DNA of 21,458 bases from an uncultured Catenibacterium sp. (GTDB taxonomy: Bacteria > Bacillota_I > Bacilli_A > Erysipelotrichales > Coprobacillaceae), in the NCBI GenBank assembly GCA_900540685.1, contig UQGS01000038.1, forward strand, positions 1 through 21,458, in the 5' to 3' direction. Under the pieces are notes generated by a model. The model made no database searches and was not told the DNA's origin. It saw only the letters and a list, made by a program, of their open reading frames with translations. The translations under genes and the position numbers were made by a program. Below, piece after piece: positions 15,853 to 21,458 of the stretch; within the stretch, counting starts at the first letter, position 1; each line of letters starts with the position of its first letter.

Positions 15853-15859
15853 ACTATTG
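15826..15859. promoter_or_regulatory. Inverted repeat upstream of the DUF4143 ATPase, possible operator
   Basis: CAATAGTTTTGG (15826-15837) pairs with CCAAAAACTATTG (15847-15859), one bulged A, around a 9-base centre. It overlaps the -35 box and the distal copy of the direct repeat. No T-run follows, so it looks more like an operator than a terminator. Confidence 0.5.
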
Positions 15860-15985
15860 GCTTTCATATTATTATGGGAATAAAAGTCAACTTGTTAGCT
15901 ATGTATTCGGTTCCACATGAACAATATATATAGTTGAACGTCACTTTATTTACTGCTAAAAGATACATAATTATTCAAATTAAAC

Positions 15986-16010
15986 GAAAAAAGGAAGGAA
16001 ACGTTCCTCC
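15986..16010 (-). terminator. Terminator after the transglutaminase-like gene
   Basis: GGAAGGAA and TTCCTCC (15993-16010) form a short bulged stem, followed on the minus strand by six T. Confidence 0.6.
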
Positions 16011-16065
16011 AACGCCACTCTTCAAAACGTTTCTATCCCTAACAACGAGACTTATGATAATCTGC

Positions 16066-17448
16066 TTACTTTTCAATATCTTCCATAGAAATGAGTTCCT
16101 GTGATACATCCACCTGAGAGAAGCGAAGACCATGATCCTCGTATTCAAATTCTCCTCTCTGATTATCAATCGGATCGATACGGAGCCATTTTTTCTCTGG
16201 TATAAATTCTTTTTGGATTTCAGAGTTCGCTGGCATACGGAAAATATCAAGATTTCCAAAGTAATAATTCCAACGTTCTTTGTCTCCTGCACGCCATGCA
16301 CTTCCACCAAAAGAAGGATCTGCAAACACCCATCCATAAGGTGCTACATAGAATTGTGCCCAATCATGGCATCCTGTATAATACTTCGTTGCATATAGAC
16401 CTGACTGCCAACGTGCTGGAATCCCGGACATACGGCAAAGTGTGATAAATAGTAGTGCCTGTACACCACAATCACCTTTCAGATTGATTGCACAGTATTC
16501 TGGAATACACTCAATTGTAAAATATTCTCTCATGAAAGAATACATCACTTTTGTAGTCACAAAATCATAGAATCGACGTGCCAAGATAATTGGATTTGTC
16601 TCATCTACTGCCAGTTCATCTCTTAATTCTCTTAAGTAAGGAGTAAATACAATATGTGGTGCCTGCTCTTCCAAAAAGAAATCTGGCTGTTGGTCAGACA
16701 CCTTGGCAGGATCTAATTCTACATAATTTACATGATAGTCGAATGAATAATCTACCATAAACTCCTGATTCTCTTTCAGTTCAGTTTCAAAATACACTGT
16801 TCTCTGTGGTGCATCACCAGGTGCTATATATGTAATTTCTGGACTAGATGCATTGATTTCTACATTAGACACCTGCTCATATACCTTTGGAATTGGAAGA
16901 TGTACACGAACCTTGCGCCCTGCTTCTTCAAATTCTTTCTTGGCTTTTATCGTTGAACGTATACGAGTATGTACAGTTCTTCCTCCATGCTCCTTCATAT
17001 AATGTATATTTTCGTTCAGTAGCTTCTGATTCAGATTATTTTGTTTTTCATCCTCTGTATTTTCTGCAATGACTCGCTTAGCGTAGTCTGGACGCGTCTT
17101 AATAAGATTTTCATAGAATCGGCGCTGAAAATGTACCTCACCATCAATATAAATCCAATCTGCTGCACTGATTTCTTTCAGATGATCCAACTCTTCTTTT
17201 TTGAAATCACGCAGATGACTCGTCATAATTTCCAAAGCTTCATCATAAGTAAAAGGATATTCATTTCCACCCATAACACCAATAACTTCCTGTTCAATTT
17301 CCAGACGTTTTCTAAGTGCCTGTGGAATATCCTTCTCCTCCAGAAAATAACGAATCATTTTCTCAGCCCCAGCATAATCACCATAAATTTTTAATTTCAG
17401 AATATCCTCTGGAAGAGGAACCTTCATAAAAGATAAATCCTGATACAC
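16066..17448 (-). CDS. Cytosolic transglutaminase-like (papain-fold) protein
   Basis: 460 residues. The C-terminal half holds a transglutaminase-like domain with an intact catalytic triad by motif: Cys327 in LKGDCGVQALLFITLCR, His361 in GCHDWAQFYV, Asp377 in VFADPSFGG. GIPARWQSG (342-350) is the typical strand after the Cys helix. The N-terminal 200 residues are mostly helical and unrecognised; residues 200-260 resemble a beta-sandwich that often precedes this domain. There is no signal peptide or membrane segment, so it is probably cytosolic and more likely a peptidase or amidase than a crosslinker; the substrate is unknown. The start is GTG (17446-17448) with a strong GGAGGT site 7 bases upstream. 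It is a single gene with its own terminator, inside the repeat-bounded block. Such proteins occur in gut Lachnospiraceae, so transfer is possible. Confidence 0.88.
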   Translation of the reverse strand: MYQDLSFMKVPLPEDILKLKIYGDYAGAEKMIRYFLEEKDIPQALRKRLEIEQEVIGVMGGNEYPFTYDEALEIMTSHLRDFKKEELDHLKEISAADWIYIDGEVHFQRRFYENLIKTRPDYAKRVIAENTEDEKQNNLNQKLLNENIHYMKEHGGRTVHTRIRSTIKAKKEFEEAGRKVRVHLPIPKVYEQVSNVEINASSPEITYIAPGDAPQRTVYFETELKENQEFMVDYSFDYHVNYVELDPAKVSDQQPDFFLEEQAPHIVFTPYLRELRDELAVDETNPIILARRFYDFVTTKVMYSFMREYFTIECIPEYCAINLKGDCGVQALLFITLCRMSGIPARWQSGLYATKYYTGCHDWAQFYVAPYGWVFADPSFGGSAWRAGDKERWNYYFGNLDIFRMPANSEIQKEFIPEKKWLRIDPIDNQRGEFEYEDHGLRFSQVDVSQELISMEDIEK

Positions 17449-17930
17449 GATTTATACCTCCTCGTATACTAATTTATATTACTGTTCGATTTCAGAACAA
17501 GTTAACTACTAAGACTAAAATGGCATATCTGTAAAAATTAAATATAGATTTGCACGAGTAATGTGTTTTATTTATGCAGTTATACCTAGTTTACTCTCAA
17601 TATATATTCAATAATTCATTCTTGGAGTTAGTGAACCAACACCACGCCCTAAATAGAATAATTGTATACTTTTTATTACCTTATAAGCCTGTTTCTCTCC
17701 TATTAACAGTTGAGTATGATACACTTTACAAATTCGACTAACTCATTAAGTTTTATTTTCGAACTCTTTTATATTTAAAAAAATCATTGTAATCACTTAT
17801 TCAAAATACAAAAAAATTATAACATGGATGCAACAAACTTGCTGTATTTTTAAATATTTTCTCATAAGCTCTTATTTGTTTTGGCTATTCAACCCATATT
17901 TCTTTCCGTACTCACTAGATACCATTCCAG
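17449..17930. other. 482-base gap with decayed coding sequence
   Basis: There is no intact gene. On the minus strand, roughly 17710-17598 has an open stretch reading YHTQLLIGEKQAYKVIKS, then IQLFYLGRGVGSLTPRMNY and a stop, without a start codon. An adjacent frame just upstream reads LNELVEFVKCIILNC, as if one gene had been split by a frameshift. I cannot name the family. Close to the transglutaminase gene, TTGTTC and TATAAA with a 16-base spacer could be its promoter, but this is weak. Confidence 0.45.
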
Positions 17931-18055
17931 ACAGAAAAAGACGCAAGCTCCATTTCTATGACTCACGCCTTTCTATATACTTCATTATTAAATTGAAAAT
18001 TTCTATTCTTCTTTCCTTTGTTCTAACAATTCTCTCGCATTTGCAATAGCAAGGG
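17931..18055. repeat. Direct repeat copy B (3' end of the YhcG-type gene plus terminator)
   Basis: This is the partner of 14427-14548. Here the repeat is joined to the rest of the DUF1016 gene, so B appears to be the original context and A the extra or orphaned end. Confidence 0.8.
17935..17970 (-). terminator. Terminator after the YhcG-type pseudogene
   Basis: AGACGCAAG (17939-17947) pairs with CTCACGCCT (17962-17970), with G-U pairs, then a T-run on the minus strand. It is the same structure as in repeat copy A. Confidence 0.6.
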
Positions 18056-19056
18056 ATAACTTCTGTTCTAAAAGTTCTTTTGGAGGCATTTTGGTCATAT
18101 ACTGTCCCACATGAATATTCCCGTGATCCAATTGCATTAATTCTATAGTTTCCTGTGATTTTTCTGCACATAATATAAGTGCAACCGGACTTTCTTCACC
18201 TTCCACTTTTTCATTTTTTTCCAACCATCGCAGATACAATTCGACTTGCCCTTTATCCTGAGGTTCAAATTCCCCAAGCTTAAGTTCAACAAGAACCACC
18301 CTTTTCAAGCCTCTATGGTAGAATAATAAATCCATATAGTAGTCCTTGCCATCTAGTACAAAATGTTTCTGTCTTGCTAAAAATGCAAAATCTGATCCCA
18401 TTTCAAGAATAAATTTTTCTAATTCTGCAAGAATAGCATTTTCTAAATCCTTTTCACTATAAGTATCACGCAAACCGAGAAAATCAAGCATATATGGATC
18501 TCTGTAAAAAAGATCCAGACTCATTTTTCCATCATCTCGCAATTCTGCAATTTCATTTTTAATCGTTTCTTCTGGTTTCTTTGATATCGCAGTTCGTTCA
18601 TAAAGCATGGATTTTTTTTCTTTCACGCAGAGTTCGCACTGACCAGTTTTCCTGCATACACATTGCAGCATAAAAATTTCTTTTTAATTCATCTTGTATT
18701 GGCAGAATTTCCACAAAATGCGACCAAGTCAACTGTTGCGACAGTGTCGCAACTTTTTTGAAGTCAGGAAATTCTTGATAAAACTTAATCATTCTTGAAA
18801 TTGATGTTTTATCAAATCCCGAACCATACTCCTGTTCCAGCCTTTTACTGACTTCTGTAACAACTTTTTTTCCATACTAAGGCTTATTATTTCCAGTCAA
18901 CTCTACACTAAGTCTTTTTCCAATTCCCCAATTAAGAGAAATAATGGCATCATTCACTACTTTTTTTACATTAGTTTTCTTTTCTCGGATTAACGCATTT
19001 ATATCATCATAAATGTTATCAATATTATCTGCTATTAATATTTCTTTTTCCATCAT
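18003..19056 (-). pseudogene. YhcG-type (DUF1016) PD-(D/E)XK nuclease-domain gene, broken by an amber codon and a frameshift
   Basis: Together three open pieces make one DUF1016 protein of about 350 residues. The piece from 19056 covers the N-domain (VVNDAIISLNWGIGKRLSVEL) and stops at TAG (18877-18879) just before YGKKVV, where the family normally reads straight on. The same frame continues through MIKFYQEFPDF, LTWSHFVEILP and NWSVRTLRER, then runs out at an A8 run (18612-18619 as T on the plus strand). One base fewer restores the frame into SMLYERTAISKKPE and the nuclease domain (DPYMLDFLGL, FVLDGKDYYMDLLFYHR, VLVELKLGEFEPQDKGQ), with a plausible catalytic Asp and ELK. The ATG at 19054-19056 has AAAGGA upstream. 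YhcG proteins are poorly understood nucleases linked to accessory or defence loci. Two independent lesions suggest a dead gene, unless slippage and suppression rescue it. Confidence 0.85.
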
Positions 19057-19179
19057 CGATTCCTTTCTGTAAACTTGAAATACCAAATTCAAATTTCAAA
19101 ACTATCCCAATTACTTACAGTTATATTACCCTATTTTTCACATTCTGCCTACAGCTATTTCATATTCACATATAAGAAC

Positions 19180-19200
19180 GAGGTCATAATTCATGATCTC
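19180..19200 (-). terminator. Weak hairpin after the alarmone synthetase gene
   Basis: GAGGTCAT (19180-19187) pairs with ATGATCTC (19193-19200) around a 5-base loop, one G-T pair. Only a broken T-run follows on the minus strand, so termination is uncertain. Confidence 0.4.
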
Positions 19201-19223
19201 ATCACCATCATTTAAACATAAAT

Positions 19224-19952
19224 CTATTCAGATTCTCCTTCATTCATCATCGAACGTATTTTCTGCATTCGTTCATCTAATTTAGCACTTTCTACTGAAC
19301 AGTCATAAAGTTCCTGCGCAATAAGTTTTGCTTCATCTTCAGGAATATTCTTCTTATAACGTAATTTATGTTCTAGACTTGCCCAGAAATCCATCGCAAT
19401 AGTACGTAACTGTACTTCTACATAAACATATTTCTTAGTCTTCTGTAAAAAGATAGGCACCTGTACAATTAAGTGTAAGCTACGATAACCACTTGGTTTA
19501 GGATTCTTGATATAATCCTTCATTTCAATCAAAGTAATATCATCCTGCCTTAAAAAGCTATCTGCTAGTTCATATATATCTTCTGGAAATGAACAAACAA
19601 CACGTACTCCTGCAATATCTCTAATATTCTCTTCTAATGATTCCATAGTCATTGGAATATTCTTACGTCTTACTTTTCTCGCAATACTATCATAAGACTT
19701 AATACGTGATTTAATGCTTTCAATAGGGTTGCCATCATATTCTAAAGAATATTCCTGATCTAATACTCTAAACTTTGTTTCTATTTCCATTACTGCACAA
19801 CGATAATAAGACATCAATAAATCGAATGGTTTCTTATTCTTATCTAATAAATCTAAGAATTCATCAGAGAGGATACTCTGCTTCATGAATTCTTCTCTTT
19901 TTTGTTCAATAATCTTAAATCCATTTCTTTTTATATCTTCTAGATTTCTCAT
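19224..19952 (-). CDS. relP: Small alarmone synthetase, RelP/YwaC type
   Basis: Makes ppGpp/pppGpp from ATP and GDP/GTP in the cytosol; small synthetases lack a hydrolase domain and are usually controlled by transcription. 242 residues, one SYNTH domain: NPIESIKSRIKS (75-86), DIAGVRVVCSF (112-122), DYIKNPKPSGYRSLHLIV (146-163), then EVQLRTIAMDFWASLEHKL (179-197). The TIAMDFWASLEH version fits RelP/YwaC better than RelQ/YjbM, which has AMNFWATIEH. The basic RRK in KVRRKNIP lies in the substrate region, and a C-terminal helix follows. AGAAGG stands 7 bases before the ATG, and it has its own promoter. Confidence 0.92.
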   Translation of the reverse strand: MRNLEDIKRNGFKIIEQKREEFMKQSILSDEFLDLLDKNKKPFDLLMSYYRCAVMEIETKFRVLDQEYSLEYDGNPIESIKSRIKSYDSIARKVRRKNIPMTMESLEENIRDIAGVRVVCSFPEDIYELADSFLRQDDITLIEMKDYIKNPKPSGYRSLHLIVQVPIFLQKTKKYVYVEVQLRTIAMDFWASLEHKLRYKKNIPEDEAKLIAQELYDCSVESAKLDERMQKIRSMMNEGESE

Positions 19953-19978
19953 ATACTAACCTTCTTTCAATCTATTTC

Positions 19979-20008
19979 ATTATAATGTATTTTTATGAAA
20001 GAAGTCAA
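19979..20008 (-). promoter_or_regulatory. relP promoter
   Basis: On the minus strand -35 TTGACT (20003-20008) and -10 TATAAT (19979-19984) are 18 bases apart. The -35 starts within the T-run that ends the upstream terminator. Confidence 0.7.
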
Positions 20009-20032
20009 AAAAGGCAGCTCATTTGAACTGCC
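20007..20032 (-). terminator. Terminator after the surface-protein gene
   Basis: GGCAGCTCA (20013-20021) pairs with TGAACTGCC (20024-20032), one G-T pair, followed on the minus strand by six T. Confidence 0.85.
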
Positions 20033-20041
20033 TCACCATAA

Positions 20042-21331
20042 CTATTCTATATACTTTTTCTTATACAAAACAATTATTCCTAACATTGATAAAAGTAATA
20101 CAGATAAACCTAAAGAGATATTTGTACGATCCCCTGTTTGAGGTGTTTGAGTCGTATCCTGTACTACATTATCAGCTTTCTTATTTTCAGTTGATGTATT
20201 AGTGGTATTATTACCATTTGGAGTAATAACAGGATTCTTGTCTTGGGCAGCTGTATTATTCTTAGTAGCGATAATTCCATACTGGCTTAAATGAGTTGTA
20301 ACAAAGGTAATATATCCATCTTCTACAACGGCAGGAATTGTTTCTTTAATTTCATCATCTAAAATATAAACAACTTCATACTTATCATAACCTTTTAAAT
20401 CTTCTGGCAATGAAAGTCTGATTATCATCTTTGTATGAGTAAGTTTTACGACAGTATCACCATCTAATACATTAATATCAGCTACAAACTTAACATTCTT
20501 ATTTGCTAGGTTTTTCTTGACTTCAACTTCCTTAATATCTAATTTATAGTTCTTGTTGATACCTTCTTCAAATTCAATAGTTCCCTTAGTATCAGTTGTA
20601 CTTTCTAGTTTCTTAACTGTTTCTACTGGTTCTGGTGTAGGTTCAGGATTCTTAGTCCAAGATGCATAGAGAGTAATATTCTTATATCTTGAATAACCAT
20701 TACCTTCATCAATCAAAGTATCTTTATCAAATTCTTTATTTGTTTCTTCATTGTTGTCCCAGTTTCTCCAATAGATATACTTCATGTTAGTACCGCTGCC
20801 ATCTTTTTTAGTATTCCAGCCATTAAAAGTATAACCATCTCTCACTGGTGTATATGGTAATAGTGACATAGATGTTCCTGAATTAGCTCCACCTACATAA
20901 TTACATATAAGAGATTCCTTGCCTTCAATCATGCCACCATTCCCGTTTAGTGTTACCGTAATATCTTCATTGTTGAATGTATTACTCTTATACGTTGCAG
21001 TAATTCTAGCAACAGGATTTTTTGTGAAAGCAGATTCATCTACTGAAGTAACGAATTCTCCGTTTAAGTCCCATCCTACAAAAGTATAACCTTTTCTTAC
21101 TGGTGTATATTGAGTGAGATTAATTGTTTTGAATTCTTCTTTTTTACTCTGTAATAAAACTTCTGATTTACCATTAAGAGTTCCACCAAAGGCATCTAGA
21201 GTTACATAATAGTTTCCAGATTCGTTTAATGATTTACCTTCAAATTTCGCATTTAAGCTTAAACCCTTAGAATAACTGACTTTTTCACCACTATTAGTAT
21301 AAAAGTAACCTTCTTGTGTGTTAAACCGCAA
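20042..21331 (-). pseudogene. 5'-truncated sortase-anchored surface protein with InlB B-type repeats
   Basis: Up to 429 residues remain. The C-terminus is a full wall-anchor signal: PQTGD (397-401), a hydrophobic segment (about 404-423) and YKKKYIE. Two complete InlB/Flg_new-type repeats are visible (about 40-115 and 122-225), each with TPVRxGYTFxGW and ending in an aromatic strand; residues 1-32 are the tail of a third. A Pro-Glu linker (228-236) and a beta-rich domain (240-356) ending HLSQYGIIA follow, then a Thr/Asn-rich wall spacer. There is no signal peptide: the frame is closed by TAG at 21335-21337 and the only nearby start is TTG at 21331, inside a repeat and without a ribosome site. 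So the 5' part is missing or elsewhere. The anchored product would face the host or other bacteria as an adhesin-like protein if expressed. Confidence 0.75.
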
Positions 21332-21366
21332 ACTCTACCCATAATAAAAACTAATGAAACCGCAAA
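21323..21366. repeat. 10-base direct repeat at the truncated end of the surface-protein gene
   Basis: AAACCGCAAA occurs at 21323-21332 and 21357-21366, 34 bases apart, exactly where the coding similarity stops. It may be a recombination or insertion scar. Confidence 0.6.
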
Positions 21367-21376
21367 TTAAATTAAT

Positions 21377-21427
21377 AAACAGGTGGAAAATATGCCTTTT
21401 GTGACGGCATAATCTTCCACCTGTTTT
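21377..21427. terminator. Long hairpin, probably the terminator of a gene beyond the right edge
   Basis: A 12-bp outer stem (21377-21388 with 21415-21426) and a 6-bp inner stem (21391-21396 with 21406-21411) enclose a 9-base loop. T-rich sequence follows on both strands. On the minus strand it would end a gene that starts outside the window and separate it from the surface-protein remnant. Confidence 0.6.
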
Positions 21428-21458
21428 TATGATCTGATTGTAGTATGATAATCATGTA

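Noticed and set aside
15799..15859. CRISPR-like repeat
   Set aside because: Only two 14-base copies with one short spacer and no cas genes; it fits a promoter operator better.
15975..16337. 120-codon minus-strand open frame overlapping the 3' end of the transglutaminase-like gene
   Set aside because: It is a different frame over the catalytic domain, without a start signal; the terminator hairpin also lies inside it.
19224..19952. Bifunctional Rel/SpoT enzyme
   Set aside because: Only the synthetase domain is present, with no HD hydrolase, TGS or ACT domain, and the length fits a small alarmone synthetase.
21377..21427. Long hairpin as an insertion-sequence end
   Set aside because: The arms are close together and flanked by T-rich sequence on both strands, which fits a terminator; no transposase is visible in the window.

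Overview
The window reads as chromosomal DNA from a low-GC, Gram-positive anaerobe. Erysipelotrichia of the Coprobacillaceae kind (Catenibacterium, Kandleria or Sharpea relatives) is my best guess. The reasons are AT-rich codon use, strong AGGAGG ribosome sites, pyruvate-phosphate dikinase, a c-di-AMP PII-like receptor, HrcA/CIRCE control and a sortase-anchored surface protein. The placement is inference; there is no rRNA gene to anchor it. Nearly every gene is on the minus strand; only mutY is on the plus strand.

Left, 1-7000: the window opens inside ppdK, whose promoter has a catabolite-repression (cre) box over the -35 element. To its right are two translationally coupled genes: a folylpolyglutamate synthase carrying an N-terminal GNAT-like domain, and a protein with the outline of a DEAD-box helicase but without its catalytic motifs. 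They follow the c-di-AMP receptor gene darA and its terminator. mutY diverges from darA and converges on phoH, with one hairpin shared between the mutY and phoH ends. rpsU sits upstream of phoH, separated by a terminator.

Middle, 7366-14400: a compact operon rsmE - unknown gene - mtaB - MurE-like ligase combines rRNA methylation, tRNA methylthiolation and a divergent peptidoglycan-type ligase. Upstream of it is clpB, with a textbook promoter bracketed by two CIRCE operators, so HrcA heat-shock control is very likely.

Right, 14400-19100: an accessory block. It holds an AAA ATPase with a DUF4143 domain, a cytosolic transglutaminase-like protein, decayed coding sequence, and a DUF1016 (YhcG-type) nuclease gene broken by an amber codon and a frameshift at an A8 run. 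The 3' end and terminator of the YhcG gene are present twice (14427-14548 and 17931-18055) and bracket the ATPase and transglutaminase genes, which suggests insertion or duplication.

Far right, 19200-21458: a RelP/YwaC-type small alarmone synthetase, then a surface protein with InlB B-type repeats and a PQTGD sorting signal. The surface protein lacks a signal peptide and begins inside a repeat, so its 5' end seems lost. A 10-bp direct repeat and a long hairpin lie at the break.

I found no CRISPR array, tRNA, rRNA or intact transposase. The best candidates for something new are the eroded helicase coupled to folC, the GNAT-FolC fusion, the MurE-like enzyme with altered active-site motifs, and the repeat-bounded accessory block. 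None is proven as a new system.
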